DNA from: Alphaproteobacteria bacterium | GTDB taxonomy: Bacteria; Pseudomonadota; Alphaproteobacteria; UBA6615 | NCBI GenBank assembly: GCA_021774445.1 | Contig: JAJFJA010000031.1 | Coordinates: 1 to 64,000 of the forward strand | Direction of reading: 5' to 3' | DNA length: 64,000 bases | In this document: piece after piece, positions 9,593 to 19,094 of the stretch | Layout of the letters: each line of letters begins with the position of its first letter | Position numbering within the stretch: the stretch's first letter is position 1 | Made by a program: the position numbers and the translations under genes | The notes under the pieces: model-generated | Told to the model about the DNA's origin: nothing | Databases searched by the model: none | The model's input: only the letters and a program-made list of their open reading frames with translations

Positions 9593-10936
9593 ATGGCATC
9601 GACCGCTGAACAGCTAGCCGCCAACCTCAACCTTGGTGCTTTTGGCAAAGCCACCGAGTTGAAGAAGAGACTCTGGTTCACCTTGGGCGTGCTGATCGTT
9701 TATCGCCTGGGCACGTTTATCCCCATACCGGGTATCGACCCGGTCATCATCGAAGATATTTTCGCCCAGCAGGCGGGCGGCATCTTGGATGTGTTCGACA
9801 GCTTCGCCGGCGGCGCCTTGAGCCGCATGAGTATTTTCGCGCTGAACGTCATTCCTTACATCTCGGCCGCCATTATCATGCAGCTGATGACCGCCATCTC
9901 GCCGCAGATGGAGGCCTTGAAGAAGGAAGGCGAGTCCGGCCGCAAGAAGATCAACCAATACACCCGGTATTTGACCGTCGCTTTGGCGACTGTTCAGGCT
10001 TACGGCCTAGCCGTAGGGCTTGAGAGCCTGTCGACGTCTCAGGGCGCTGCGGTGGCGGATCCGGGGCTGTTCTTCCGCGCCAGTACGGTCATCACCATCG
10101 TTGGCGGCACCATGTTCCTGATGTGGCTGGGCGAGCAGATTACCGCCCGCGGCGTCGGCAATGGCATTTCCCTCATCATCTTTTCGGGCATTGTCGCCCG
10201 GCTGCCGGTGGCTATCGCATCGACCCTGGAACTTGGCCGAACCGGCGGTCTGTCGCCGCTGTTTATCCTGTTGCTCGCCGTGATGGTTATCTCGGTCATT
10301 GCCTTTATCGTCTTTGTTGAACGGGCCCAGCGCCGCATCATTATCCAATATCCCAAGCGCCAGGTCGGCAACCGCATGTTCGGCGGCGAGTCCACTCATT
10401 TGCCTCTGAAGCTCAATACCTCCGGCGTCATTCCGGTTATCTTCGCCACCTCGTTGTTGCTGACGCCGGCGACGGTGGCCGGCTTCTCGGGCGGTACCGG
10501 CGGTGGGTTCCTGAACTTTGTCAGTGCCTTCCTGGGCCGCGGCCAACCCTTGTTCTTCATCCTCTTCGCCGCTCTGATCGCCTTCTTCGCCTTTTTCTAT
10601 ACGGCAATTGTCTTCAATCCCCAGGATACCGCCGACAATCTCAAGCGCCATGGCGGTTTCATTCCCGGAATCAGGCCGGGCAAGAATACCGCTGACTATC
10701 TCGATTATGTGCTCTCGCGCCTCACGGTGGTCGGCGCCGGCTATCTGGTCTTGGTGGCGCTGCTGCCGGAGATCCTGATCTCACGCTTCAGCGTGCCTTT
10801 TTTCTTCGGTGGCACCAGCCTGCTGATCGTCGTGTCCGTGACCATGGACACGGTGGCTCAGATCCAAAGTCATCTTTTGGCACACCAGTATGAGGGCCTT
10901 ATCAAGAAGTCGCGCCTCAAGGGCCGCCGCGGATGA
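9593..10936 (+). CDS. secY: Protein translocase channel subunit SecY
   Basis: Encodes 447 residues, the central pore of the SecYEG translocon in the cytoplasmic membrane. Ten hydrophobic helices can be followed. Signature regions are the first helix plug area (YRLGTFIPIPGIDP), the conserved ISAAIIMQLMT and the cytoplasmic loop RRIIIQYPKRQVGNRMFGGE, then the loop HGGFIPGIRPGKNTADYLDY. An AAGGAG site precedes the ATG. The end overlaps adk by four bases (ATGA). Confidence 0.98.
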   Translation: MASTAEQLAANLNLGAFGKATELKKRLWFTLGVLIVYRLGTFIPIPGIDPVIIEDIFAQQAGGILDVFDSFAGGALSRMSIFALNVIPYISAAIIMQLMTAISPQMEALKKEGESGRKKINQYTRYLTVALATVQAYGLAVGLESLSTSQGAAVADPGLFFRASTVITIVGGTMFLMWLGEQITARGVGNGISLIIFSGIVARLPVAIASTLELGRTGGLSPLFILLLAVMVISVIAFIVFVERAQRRIIIQYPKRQVGNRMFGGESTHLPLKLNTSGVIPVIFATSLLLTPATVAGFSGGTGGGFLNFVSAFLGRGQPLFFILFAALIAFFAFFYTAIVFNPQDTADNLKRHGGFIPGIRPGKNTADYLDYVLSRLTVVGAGYLVLVALLPEILISRFSVPFFFGGTSLLIVVSVTMDTVAQIQSHLLAHQYEGLIKKSRLKGRRG

Positions 10937-11583
10937 ATATCGTTCTGCTCGGGCCCCCGGGCTCCGGCAAAGGCACACAGGCTCAAAGGTTGGAACGCGA
11001 TCTCGGTATGGTCCAGTTGTCGACCGGCGAAATGCTGCGCGCGACGGTGGCCTCGGGCAGTGAGTTGGGCAAACGGGCGAAGGCGGTTATGGACGCCGGC
11101 AATCTCATGCCCGACGATGTCATGCTCGGCATCATCGCCGACCGCATTGTGGCCCCCGATTGCGCCAAGGGTTTTACCCTGGACGGCTTTCCGCGCACGG
11201 TCGCCCAGGCCGAGGGGCTGGACAACATGATCGCCGAGAAGCAGATAAGACTCGACGCGGTCATCGAGTTCAAGGTCGATGAGGCGGCGTTGGTTGAGCG
11301 CATCTCTGGGCGCTTCACATGTGCGAAGTGCGGCGCCGGCTATCATGACAAATTTCAGCGCACGGCGACCGAGGGCATCTGTGATATCTGCGGTGCGACT
11401 GAATTCAAGCGCCGCACCGACGATCGCGCCGAAACGGTTCAGGCGCGCCTTGATGTATACAACGAGCAGACCGCTCCGATTCTTCCCCACTACGCAGCCA
11501 AGGGAGTTTTGAGGGCGGTCGACGGTATGGCGGACATCGATGAGGTGTACCGCCAGATCGGTGAAATTCTGGGTACGGGGTAA
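10933..11583 (+). CDS. adk: Adenylate kinase with zinc-type LID domain
   Basis: Encodes 216 residues; catalyses ATP + AMP to 2 ADP in the cytosol. The P-loop GPPGSGKGT spans residues 7-15, and the AMP-binding LDGFPRT is at about 83-89. The LID carries four cysteines at 130, 133, 150 and 153 in two CxxC pairs, the zinc-binding version seen in many bacteria but not in E. coli. Coupled to secY by a four-base overlap, the common secY-adk order. A sigma-70-like promoter begins immediately after its stop. Confidence 0.98.
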   Translation: MNIVLLGPPGSGKGTQAQRLERDLGMVQLSTGEMLRATVASGSELGKRAKAVMDAGNLMPDDVMLGIIADRIVAPDCAKGFTLDGFPRTVAQAEGLDNMIAEKQIRLDAVIEFKVDEAALVERISGRFTCAKCGAGYHDKFQRTATEGICDICGATEFKRRTDDRAETVQARLDVYNEQTAPILPHYAAKGVLRAVDGMADIDEVYRQIGEILGTG

Positions 11584-11587
11584 ACTG

Positions 11588-11615
11588 TTGACGGTGCGGC
11601 GGTATTCCCTATAAT
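11588..11615 (+). promoter_or_regulatory. Near-consensus sigma-70 promoter upstream of rpsM
   Basis: TTGACG at 11588-11593 and a perfect TATAAT at 11610-11615 are separated by 16 bases, in the 96-base gap between adk and rpsM. The predicted start near 11622 would give a leader of about 60 bases. It would let rpsM-rpsK-rpoA-rplQ be transcribed independently of the long upstream operon. Confidence 0.75.
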
Positions 11616-11665
11616 CCGCCAACTTCAAATACCTTCCAGAAGAATCTTTTGGGCTGCACGCAACC

Positions 11666-11673
11666 AAGGAGGT
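11666..11673 (+). promoter_or_regulatory. Strong ribosome binding site of rpsM
   Basis: AAGGAGGT at 11666-11673 is complementary to the anti-Shine-Dalgarno sequence and lies 6 bases before the GTG at 11680, which fixes the rpsM start. Confidence 0.8.
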
Positions 11674-11679
11674 CGCAGG

Positions 11680-12051
11680 GTGGCGCGTATCGCTGGTGTG
11701 AATATCCCGACAAGCAAGCGCGTCGAGATATCGCTAACATACATTCACGGCATTGGTCGTACAAAGGCGTCGGATATCTGCAAGAAATGCGGCGTGACGC
11801 CCGAGCGACGCGTTCAGGATCTGAGCGAAGACGAGGTAATCCGCATTCGTGAAGTCATCGACTCGGACTACCGAGTCGAAGGCGATGTTCGCCGCGAAGT
11901 CGCGATGAACATCAAGCGACTAATGGATTTGGGGTGCTATCGCGGGCTGCGGCACCGTAAGGGGCTGCCGGTACGTGGCCAGCGAAGTCACACCAATGCC
12001 CGGACACGTAAGGGTAAGGCTCGGCCCATAGCCGGCAAGAAGAAGGCCTAG
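11680..12051 (+). CDS. rpsM: 30S ribosomal protein S13
   Basis: Encodes 123 residues from a GTG start with a consensus ribosome binding site. S13 lies in the 30S head and contacts 50[21 protein letters not shown] opens the protein. The C-terminal [20 protein letters not shown] and RTRKG tail contact tRNA. First gene of the alpha-type block and directly downstream of a strong promoter. Confidence 0.98.
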   Translation: MARIAGVNIPTSKRVEISLTYIHGIGRTKASDICKKCGVTPERRVQDLSEDEVIRIREVIDSDYRVEGDVRREVAMNIKRLMDLGCYRGLRHRKGLPVRGQRSHTNARTRKGKARPIAGKKKA

Positions 12052-12082
12052 CGGCGGATACCAACACGAGAGTGAGAATAGC

Positions 12083-12475
12083 ATGGCGAAGGCCACGACG
12101 GGTCGCGTACGCCGCCGGGAGCGTAAGAATATTACCTCCGGTGTGGCGCATGTCAGCGCGACGTTCAACAACACGATGATTACCATTTCCGACGCCCAAG
12201 GCAATGCAATTGCCTGGTCCAGCGCCGGCAGCCAGGGTTTCAAGGGATCGCGCAAATCGACCCCCTATGCCGCACAGATGGCCGCAGAGAGCGCTGGCCG
12301 TAAGGCGCAGGAACACGGAATGAAAGTCCTTCAGGTCGAGGTCAAGGGACCGGGGTCGGGGCGGGAGTCGGCTTTACGCGCCCTCCAGTCCGTCGGTTTC
12401 GAGATCACCCAGATCAAGGATGTGACGCCCATTCCGCACAATGGCTGCCGCCCGCCAAAGCGGCGCCGCGTTTAA
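12083..12475 (+). CDS. rpsK: 30S ribosomal protein S11
   Basis: Encodes 130 residues, standard length. S11 forms part of the 30S platform near the E site. A basic N-terminus ([10 protein letters not shown]) precedes [20 protein letters not shown] and the C-terminal [17 protein letters not shown], which is near-invariant. A 138-base gap with no clear promoter or gene separates it from rpoA. Confidence 0.98.
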   Translation: MAKATTGRVRRRERKNITSGVAHVSATFNNTMITISDAQGNAIAWSSAGSQGFKGSRKSTPYAAQMAAESAGRKAQEHGMKVLQVEVKGPGSGRESALRALQSVGFEITQIKDVTPIPHNGCRPPKRRRV

Positions 12476-12613
12476 CCGATCGATGCCGGCGCTTCCCCAG
12501 CGCCAGGCATATGCTGGACCGCGTATGGCACGGTTCGGCCAGACATTTGACACGACCGACGCGAGCCAGGAAGCGGGGGCGAGGCAGCGTCGGGGGATGT
12601 CGTTGAGGTGCAC

Positions 12614-13639
12614 ATGACTGTATTACAGAAAAACTGGACGGAGCTGATCAAACCAGGCCGGCTCGAAGTTAGCCCTGGTGCTGATCCTAGCCGTAACGCG
12701 ACCCTCGTTGCCGAGCCGCTGGAGCGTGGTTTTGGCCTGACCTTGGGCAATGCGCTGCGCCGCATTCTGCTGTCTTCCCTGCAAGGGGCGGCGGTGACCT
12801 CGATCCAGATCGAGGGCGTTCTGCACGAATTCTCGTCCATCCCTGGTGTCCGCGAGGACGTCACGGACATCGTCCTCAACATCAAGGCGATCGCCCTTCG
12901 CATGCACAGTGAAGGTCCGAAGCGCATGACGCTGACGGCCACCGGGCCTGGTGAAATCACCGCCGGCCAGATTGAGACCGGCCATGACATAGAGATCATG
13001 GAGCCCGACCACGTCGTCATGACCTTGGATCAAGGCACCCGGATCGTCATGGAAATGACCGTTGAAAGCGGCAAGGGCTATGTCCCGGCCTCTCAAAACC
13101 GTGTTGCCGACGCCCCGATCGGCCTGATCCCGGTTGACGCGTTGTTCTCGCCGGTACGCAAAGTCTCCTACCAGGTCGGCAATGCTCGCGTTGGCGAGCG
13201 CACCGATCTCGACAAACTGACCTTGCAGATTGAGACCAACGGGGCGGTGGCACCGGACGACGCCTTGGCGTTGTCGGCCCGCATCCTGCAGGACCAGCTC
13301 CAGTTATTCGTCAATTTCGAGGAGCCGCGGGCCGCTCAGCCGGAAGAGAAAGCCGAGGACGATCTCGCCTTCAATCGCAATCTTCTGCGCAAGGTGGACG
13401 AACTCGAGCTTTCCGTTCGCTCCGCCAACTGCCTCAAGAACGACAACATCATCTACATCGGTGACCTGGTACAGAAAACCGAAGCCGAGATGCTGCGGAC
13501 CCCGAATTTCGGCCGCAAATCCTTGAATGAAATCAAGGAGGTGCTCACGCAGATGGGGCTGCATCTGGGTATGGAAATCCCGACCTGGCCGCCGGAGAAC
13601 ATCGAAGACTTGGCTAAGAAGCTCGAGGAGCCGTTCTAG
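12614..13639 (+). CDS. rpoA: RNA polymerase alpha subunit
   Basis: Encodes 341 residues from the ATG at 12614; an in-frame GTG at 12608 would add two. The family normally starts at this methionine before [16 protein letters not shown]. The N-terminal assembly domain has [20 protein letters not shown] and [20 protein letters not shown]. The C-terminal domain (about 250-330) has [15 protein letters not shown] and [12 protein letters not shown], which bind UP elements and activators. An acidic linker joins the two. Lies between rpsK and rplQ as usual. Confidence 0.98.
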   Translation: MTVLQKNWTELIKPGRLEVSPGADPSRNATLVAEPLERGFGLTLGNALRRILLSSLQGAAVTSIQIEGVLHEFSSIPGVREDVTDIVLNIKAIALRMHSEGPKRMTLTATGPGEITAGQIETGHDIEIMEPDHVVMTLDQGTRIVMEMTVESGKGYVPASQNRVADAPIGLIPVDALFSPVRKVSYQVGNARVGERTDLDKLTLQIETNGAVAPDDALALSARILQDQLQLFVNFEEPRAAQPEEKAEDDLAFNRNLLRKVDELELSVRSANCLKNDNIIYIGDLVQKTEAEMLRTPNFGRKSLNEIKEVLTQMGLHLGMEIPTWPPENIEDLAKKLEEPF

Positions 13640-13664
13640 GCCCGCGAACGAGCAGGAGAGGCAC

Positions 13665-14090
13665 ATGCGCCATAAACTAAGCGGTCGCAAACTGAACCGC
13701 ACCAGCACCCACCGCAAGGCGATGTTCGCCAACATGGCGGCGGCGCTGGTCAAGCACGAGCAGATCAAGACGACCCTACCGAAGGCCAAGGACCTTCGGC
13801 GCGTGGTGGAACGGCTGATCACCTTGGGCAAACGCGGCGATCTGACTGCCCGCCGCCAGGCTCTGTCGGTCATCAAGAATGCCAAGCTCGTCGACAAGCT
13901 CTTTGTCGCCTTGGCCGAGCGCTACAAAGAGCGCCCTGGCGGCTACACCCGCGTTCTCAAGGCCGGTTTCCGCTACGGCGATTCCGCCCCTATGGCCGTG
14001 ATTGAACTTGTGGATCGCGATCCGGAGGCCAAGGGCCAGGATTCCGGTCCGGTTCAAACCGATGATGATGAGGAGGCGGAGGCCGCCTAA
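13665..14090 (+). CDS. rplQ: 50S ribosomal protein L17
   Basis: Encodes 141 residues from the ATG at 13665. [20 protein letters not shown] is the family start and [20 protein letters not shown] identifies the C-terminal core. A 20-residue acidic tail (ending DDDEEAEAA) follows the core, as in other alphaproteobacterial L17 proteins. The ribosome binding site AGGAGAGG lies upstream. Last gene of the ribosomal operon, followed by a terminator at 14116-14147. Confidence 0.97.
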   Translation: MRHKLSGRKLNRTSTHRKAMFANMAAALVKHEQIKTTLPKAKDLRRVVERLITLGKRGDLTARRQALSVIKNAKLVDKLFVALAERYKERPGGYTRVLKAGFRYGDSAPMAVIELVDRDPEAKGQDSGPVQTDDDEEAEAA

Positions 14091-14115
14091 CGGCGCCGTC
14101 CATGACAAGATTTTA

Positions 14116-14147
14116 GGGCCGCTCCGCTGGGGCGGCCCTTGCTGTTT
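14116..14147 (+). terminator. Intrinsic terminator of the ribosomal protein operon
   Basis: A 10-bp stem (14116-14125 with 14129-14138, one G-T wobble) closes on a three-base loop GCT and is followed by TTGCTGTTT. It lies 26 bases after the rplQ stop and before the protease gene. Confidence 0.8.
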
Positions 14148-14164
14148 GTGCGCACCCGCACTTT

Positions 14165-15619
14165 ATGGATAAGGAGCCATTCTCTGTTTGGATGAACCGT
14201 CGCATGGGTACTTTAGGACGCATTTTGCTCACCTTGGCCGCCACCCTGCTCGTGGCCTCAGCCGGTCCCGCCTCGGCGCACGCGGCCAATCGCGTGGTTC
14301 CTGCGGACCGGGCGCAGATAACGCTATCCTTCGCGCCGCTGGTCAGGCGTGTCGGCCCCGCCGTCGTCAACGTCCTTGCCCAACGCATGATACCGGAGCG
14401 CCAAGTCGCGCCGCTCTTCAACGACCCGTTCTTCAGGCGTTTTTTCGGCGAAAACTTCGAGTCGCCGCGGCGTCGTCAGGACAGTTCCCTGGGGTCCGGC
14501 GTCATTGTCGACCCCGAAGGGCTCATCGTGACCAATCATCATGTCATTGCCGGGGCTGAGGCGATCCGCGTCGTGCTCGCTGACCGCCGGGAATATGACG
14601 CCGAGGTGGTTGTCGACGACGAGCGAACTGACCTCGCCATCCTAAGAATCGACACTCCCGATGCACTTGCCCATGTCACCCTCGCCGATAGCGACGACAT
14701 CGAGGTAGGCGATCTTGTCCTGGCGATCGGCAACCCCTTTGGTGTCGGTCAGACGGTGACCAGCGGCATCGTCTCCGCACTGGCCCGCACCAACGTCGGG
14801 ATTACCGATTTCAACTTCTTCATCCAGACCGATGCGGCGATTAACCCGGGCAACTCCGGTGGTGCGTTGATCACCATGGATGGCCATCTCGCCGGCGTAA
14901 ACACGGCCATATTCAGCCGCAGCGGCGGCAGTCAAGGTATCGGCTTTGCGGTTCCCGCGAACATGGTCCGCACAGTACTCGCCAGTGTCGGCCAGGCCGG
15001 CATTGTCCGCCGCCCGTGGCTTGGCGCGGCCGGCCAGTCGGTGACGGCGGAGATGGCCGCGGCTTTGGGTTTAGACCGGCCAGGCGGTGTGATGCTCAGT
15101 AAGGTCTTTCCAGGCGGTCCCGCCGAGCGCGCCGGGATGCGGCCCCGGGATATTGTCGCCGCGGTCGATGGCCATCGCGTTGAGGATGTCGACGCCTTGC
15201 GTTTTCGCCTCGCCACCAGCGAATTGGGTGGCACCGTGCCCATAGAGGTCTTGCGTGGCCATCGCACGGTCGACCTGACGTTTCCCCTTGAGGCCGCGCC
15301 GGAGGAGCCACCCCGTGACCTTACAGAGCTTACTGGCCCGCAGCCGCTCGCCGGGGCCACAGTCGTCAATGCCTCCCCAGCGGTCGCTGAGGAGCTCGGT
15401 CTGTCCGCTGCGGCCCGCGGCGTCTTTGTGACCCAGGTGGCCCAGCGCAGCAACGCCGCTCGCGTCGGCCTACGCCCCCTCGATCAGATCGTCGAGGTAA
15501 ACGGCACCAAGATCCCTGATGTTGGCACCCTGCGAACCGCTGTCGCACGGCACGCCCAGCGCTGGAGTCTCCGTATCCGCCGCGATGGCCGAATGCTGTC
15601 GGTCACCGTATCAGGATGA
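14165..15619 (+). CDS. Periplasmic DegP/DegQ-type serine protease
   Basis: A 484-residue HtrA-family endopeptidase acting on misfolded envelope proteins. A signal peptide is visible, with a hydrophobic stretch around residues 18-32 and a cleavage site near ASAHA. The catalytic triad is His126 (TNHHVIAG), Asp156 (DERTDLAIL) and Ser231 in GNSGGAL. Two PDZ domains follow (about 280-370 and 395-480), as in DegP, DegQ and MucD. Start is uncertain: ATG 14165 has no ribosome binding site, while ATG 14192 gives a more compact signal peptide with AAGGAG 15 bases upstream. The stop overlaps rarA by four bases. Confidence 0.93.
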   Translation: MDKEPFSVWMNRRMGTLGRILLTLAATLLVASAGPASAHAANRVVPADRAQITLSFAPLVRRVGPAVVNVLAQRMIPERQVAPLFNDPFFRRFFGENFESPRRRQDSSLGSGVIVDPEGLIVTNHHVIAGAEAIRVVLADRREYDAEVVVDDERTDLAILRIDTPDALAHVTLADSDDIEVGDLVLAIGNPFGVGQTVTSGIVSALARTNVGITDFNFFIQTDAAINPGNSGGALITMDGHLAGVNTAIFSRSGGSQGIGFAVPANMVRTVLASVGQAGIVRRPWLGAAGQSVTAEMAAALGLDRPGGVMLSKVFPGGPAERAGMRPRDIVAAVDGHRVEDVDALRFRLATSELGGTVPIEVLRGHRTVDLTFPLEAAPEEPPRDLTELTGPQPLAGATVVNASPAVAEELGLSAAARGVFVTQVAQRSNAARVGLRPLDQIVEVNGTKIPDVGTLRTAVARHAQRWSLRIRRDGRMLSVTVSG

Positions 15620-16938
15620 ATCGCTCGAATCAGGGCGGATTGTTCGAGGCTCAGGCACCTCGGCCACTGGCCGACCGCCTGCGGCCCGGAACGCTTGATG
15701 AGGTCGTGGGTCAGGACCACATCCTGAGCGTCGACGCGCCGCTTGGCCGCATGGTCGCTCAGGGCCGTTTGGCCAGCCTGGTCCTTTGGGGGCCACCGGG
15801 CTGCGGTAAGACCACGATTGCCCGTCTGTTGGCCGCCGTGTCCTCACTGGAATTTGCCCCGCTGTCGGCAGTGTTCTCCGGCGTCGCGGACCTACGCAAG
15901 ATTTTTGAAGAGGCCCGGCAGCGGCGCCAAGCCGGGCGCGGCACCCTTCTGTTCGTTGACGAGATCCACCGCTTCAACCGGGCTCAACAAGACAGCTTCC
16001 TCCCATATGTCGAAGATGGCAGCGTCACCCTGATCGGCGCCACCACGGAGAACCCGTCCTTCGAGATCAACGCCGCCCTACTGTCGCGCTGTCAGGTAAT
16101 GGTCCTTCAGCGCCTGGACGACGCCGCTCTGGAACTCCTCCTGAGCCGGGCTGAGACGGAAGCAGGGCGTGATCTACCGCTGGAGGCAGACGCGCGCGCC
16201 GCCCTCAAGGCCATGGCCGATGGCGACGGCCGTTTCCTCCTCAATCTCGTGGAGGAACTTTTGGCGGCGCCGCCGGGACCACCGATGGATAACGCCGCCC
16301 TGGCGCAGGCTGTGCAGCGTCGTGCGCCGCTTTACGACAAGAGCCAGGACGGGCACTACAACCTCATCAGCGCCCTCCACAAATCGATCCGCGGCTCCGA
16401 TGCCGATGCGGCACTGTACTGGCTTGCCCGCATGCTCGCCGGCGGCGAAGATCCGCGTTATGTCGCCCGGCGGGTAACCCGCATGGCCGTCGAGGACATC
16501 GGCCTTGCCGACCCACAAGCCCTGCCTCAGGCGCTGGCCGCCTGGGACACCTATGAGCGCCTTGGTTCTCCCGAGGGCGAGCTGGCGATCGCCCAGTGCG
16601 TCCTCTACATGGCGACCGCGCCGAAATCCAACGCCGCATACAAGGCCTTCGGTGCCGCCATGCACTCGGCGCGGGAGACCGGCTCGTTGATGCCGCCCAA
16701 GCACATCCTCAACGCGCCGACTGGCCTGATGAAGGATCTCGGTTACGGCGCCGGCTACAAATACGATCACGACACCAAAGAGACATTCTCCGGTCAGGAT
16801 TACTTTCCCGACGGTATGCCGCGGCAGTCTTTCTATGATCCGCCCGATCGCGGCTTCGAGCGCGAAATCCGCCGCCGTCTCGACTATTGGCAAAAGATTC
16901 GCGATCGCCAGGTCGAGGGCCGCTCTGACGGTCAATAG
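15616..16938 (+). CDS. rarA: Replication-associated recombination protein A (RarA/MgsA AAA+ ATPase)
   Basis: A 440-residue clamp-loader-like AAA+ ATPase acting at stalled replication forks. It has Walker A GPPGCGKT (residues 59-66) and Walker [11 protein letters not shown] (111-120), followed by the TTENPSFE sensor region. The C-terminal tetramerisation domain contains [19 protein letters not shown] and [15 protein letters not shown] overlap with the protease gene suggests co-transcription. A stem-loop follows at 16949-16976. Confidence 0.95.
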   Translation: MNRSNQGGLFEAQAPRPLADRLRPGTLDEVVGQDHILSVDAPLGRMVAQGRLASLVLWGPPGCGKTTIARLLAAVSSLEFAPLSAVFSGVADLRKIFEEARQRRQAGRGTLLFVDEIHRFNRAQQDSFLPYVEDGSVTLIGATTENPSFEINAALLSRCQVMVLQRLDDAALELLLSRAETEAGRDLPLEADARAALKAMADGDGRFLLNLVEELLAAPPGPPMDNAALAQAVQRRAPLYDKSQDGHYNLISALHKSIRGSDADAALYWLARMLAGGEDPRYVARRVTRMAVEDIGLADPQALPQALAAWDTYERLGSPEGELAIAQCVLYMATAPKSNAAYKAFGAAMHSARETGSLMPPKHILNAPTGLMKDLGYGAGYKYDHDTKETFSGQDYFPDGMPRQSFYDPPDRGFEREIRRRLDYWQKIRDRQVEGRSDGQ

Positions 16939-16948
16939 CGCGTCGCTT

Positions 16949-16976
16949 CGGGCTCGTCTCACGAGGCCCGATTTTG
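16949..16976 (+). terminator. Possible terminator after rarA
   Basis: CGGGCTCGT (16949-16957) pairs with ACGAGGCCCG (16961-16970) with one bulged base and a CTC loop, followed by ATTTTG. It is in the 107-base gap before crcB. Only moderately convincing because the T run is short. Confidence 0.45.
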
Positions 16977-17045
16977 TATAAGCTACGCGCGGCGGGCGCA
17001 CTTTATTGGAGGATCCGCTATTGTGAAGCGGGCAGGCTGGGCCAC

Positions 17046-17426
17046 ATGAAACTCATTCTAGCGATCGCAGTCGGGGGCGCATTGGGCGCCGTTTCCCGCC
17101 ATATCGTCGCCTTCCAGGTCAGCATGTGGCTGGGCCGCGGTTTTCCCTGGGGGACGCTGGCAGTCAATATATTGGGGTCGTTCATCCTTGGCGCGTTGAT
17201 CGAGGTGATGGCATTGGCCTGGTCCCCTGGCCAGGAGATGCGGGCCTTGTTGACGGTCGGTATCCTCGGCGCCTTCACAACTTTTTCTACCTTTTCCCTC
17301 GAAACCATCCTGCTCTTTGAGCGCGGTGATACGACCGTTGCCGTCGGTTACATGGCGGCCTCGCTACTGTTCTCGGTCGGCGCTCTCTTTCTGGGGCTTC
17401 GCGCCATTCGGTTCGTCATCCTGTGA
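17046..17426 (+). CDS. crcB: Fluoride ion exporter CrcB/Fluc
   Basis: Encodes 126 residues from the ATG at 17046; the frame is open upstream but that part is not hydrophobic and unlike the family. A small dual-topology channel with four membrane helices. Motifs are GGALGAVSRH near the N-terminus, WGTLAVNILGSFILG and GILGAFTTFSTFSLE containing the phenylalanine/threonine track that lines the fluoride pore. I looked for a fluoride riboswitch in the upstream gap and did not see one. The TGA overlaps the GTG of the next gene. Confidence 0.93.
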   Translation: MKLILAIAVGGALGAVSRHIVAFQVSMWLGRGFPWGTLAVNILGSFILGALIEVMALAWSPGQEMRALLTVGILGAFTTFSTFSLETILLFERGDTTVAVGYMAASLLFSVGALFLGLRAIRFVIL

Positions 17427-18394
17427 CCGGCATCCGCCATCTCGAAGTCGCCCAGGACGAGGGCGATCTGCGCTTGGATCGGTGGTTCCGGCGGCATTTT
17501 CCGACGCTCGGGCATGGCCACCTCGCCAAATTGTTGCGTACCGGCCAGGTTCGCGTCGATGGCAAGCGTGCCCAGGCCGGACTGCGCATTTCCCCGGGCC
17601 AGACCATCCGCGTGCCCCCCAACGCCGCCACCGACAAACCCTACACGCCCCCCAGGACCGTAGTTCCTGAAGCGGACCGGCGATTGCTTCTCGATGCCAT
17701 CCTCTATCAGGACGACCATCTTATCGCGCTGAACAAGCCGGCCGGTCTCGCCGTCCAAGGCGGCAGCAAGATTGCCCGGCATCTCGATGGCATGCTTGAC
17801 GCCTTGCGGACCGGCGCCGACCGGCCGCGTCTTGTCCATCGTCTCGACAAGGACACCAGCGGCGTATTGTTACTGGCCCGCACCGCCCAGATTGCCGCAC
17901 GCCTCTCAACGAGCTTCCGCGAACGCCACACGCGCAAGGTCTATTGGGCCCTCGTTGCCGGTGTACCCAGGCCGGCGCAGGGGCGCATTGATGTCGCTCT
18001 CGCCAAGCGGTCCACCGGAGGCCAGGAGCGGGTTGTCGGTGATCCGGATGCCGGCAAGTCCGCCGTCACTGAATATACCACCCTCGAAACCATTGGGCAG
18101 AAGGCCGCTTGGCTTGAACTGCGCCCCCTCACCGGGCGCACCCATCAGCTTCGCAGCCACAGCGCCACCCTCGGCACCCCAATTGTCGGGGATGGTAAGT
18201 ATGGCGGTGCCGGCGCCCACCTTGCCGGCCTTGCCAACCGCCTCCATTTGCACGCGCGCCGAATTGTCATAAGCCACCCGGTGACCGCAAAGCCCCTGCA
18301 GATCACCGCTCCACTGGTTGGTCATATGGCGCAGAGTTGGGCCATGCTGGGCCTCTCCGAACGCGCCCCGAACGAGTCCAAATCGACCAAATGA
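17423..18394 (+). CDS. rluC: RluC/RluD-family 23S rRNA pseudouridine synthase
   Basis: Encodes 323 residues from a GTG overlapping the crcB stop. An S4 RNA-binding domain covers about residues 12-70 (LRLDRWFRRHFPTLG to RVDGKRAQAG). The catalytic domain has RLVHRLDKDTSGVLLLAR with the nucleophilic aspartate, and LTGRTHQLRSH near the C-terminus. Converts uridines to pseudouridine in 23S rRNA. RluC is the likeliest member, though RluD-like specificity cannot be excluded. Coupled to the next gene by ATGA. Confidence 0.88.
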   Translation: MTGIRHLEVAQDEGDLRLDRWFRRHFPTLGHGHLAKLLRTGQVRVDGKRAQAGLRISPGQTIRVPPNAATDKPYTPPRTVVPEADRRLLLDAILYQDDHLIALNKPAGLAVQGGSKIARHLDGMLDALRTGADRPRLVHRLDKDTSGVLLLARTAQIAARLSTSFRERHTRKVYWALVAGVPRPAQGRIDVALAKRSTGGQERVVGDPDAGKSAVTEYTTLETIGQKAAWLELRPLTGRTHQLRSHSATLGTPIVGDGKYGGAGAHLAGLANRLHLHARRIVISHPVTAKPLQITAPLVGHMAQSWAMLGLSERAPNESKSTK

Positions 18395-19083
18395 TCTCCG
18401 CGGCGCAGGGAATCCCGTGCCGCCTCGCAGTCTTCGACTGCGACGGCACGCTCGTCGACAGTCAGCATGCCATCGTTGCTACAATGGTTATCGCATTTGG
18501 CGCCCACGGCCTGCCTGACCCATCTGCGGAGGCGATCCGGCGCACCATCGGCTTACCCTTACAACAAGGAATCGCCCGGCTGGCACCGGCCGAGACGCCG
18601 GAGGTGCACGCCGATTTGGCCGATACCTACCGTGACTCCGCGCAACGAAACTATGCTGACGGCACTCACGAGGCGCCACTATTTCCCGGTGTGGCTGAAG
18701 TCTTGGATGTGTTGAGCGCCGCCGGTGTGTTATTGGGAGTCGCGACCGGCAAGGGTTTGCGCGGCCTGACAGCAACGCTGAGCGATCACGCATTGAACGA
18801 CCGCTTCGTGACCTTACAGACCGCCGACTCGGCGCGCGGCAAGCCGCATCCGGAAATGTTGCTGCGCGCGATGTCCGAAACAGGGGCTCGGCCGGCGCAT
18901 ACCGTGATGATCGGCGATACGGTTTATGACGTCGAGATGGCGCGCAACGCAGGTGTTGCGGCGATTGGAGTATCCTGGGGTTACCATTCGGCGGCAGAGC
19001 TAAGAGAGGCCGGCGCGGCATTGGTAATCGATGATTTTTCTGAACTGCCGGTAGGGTTCGATACTCATACCGCCACCCGGTGA
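18391..19083 (+). CDS. HAD-superfamily hydrolase, phosphoglycolate phosphatase-like
   Basis: Encodes 230 residues from the ATG at 18391 overlapping the rluC stop. The HAD motifs are visible: motif I FDCDGTLVDS near residue 12 with two catalytic aspartates, motif II GVATGKG, the lysine of GKPHPE, and motif III MIGDTVYDVEMARNAG. A helical cap domain lies between motifs I and II. The substrate could be 2-phosphoglycolate or another small phosphate ester. This gene often sits beside RluC-type synthases in Alphaproteobacteria. Confidence 0.85.
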   Translation: MISAAQGIPCRLAVFDCDGTLVDSQHAIVATMVIAFGAHGLPDPSAEAIRRTIGLPLQQGIARLAPAETPEVHADLADTYRDSAQRNYADGTHEAPLFPGVAEVLDVLSAAGVLLGVATGKGLRGLTATLSDHALNDRFVTLQTADSARGKPHPEMLLRAMSETGARPAHTVMIGDTVYDVEMARNAGVAAIGVSWGYHSAAELREAGAALVIDDFSELPVGFDTHTATR

Positions 19084-19094
19084 GGAGCGACGAC

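Noticed and set aside
12547-12552. TTGACA sequence in the rpsK-rpoA gap as a promoter for rpoA
   Set aside because: No -10 hexamer is found at 16-18 bases downstream, where the sequence is GC-rich.
16939-17045. Fluoride riboswitch upstream of crcB
   Set aside because: The conserved pairing and pseudoknot sequences of the crcB motif could not be found; only a terminator-like hairpin after rarA is visible.
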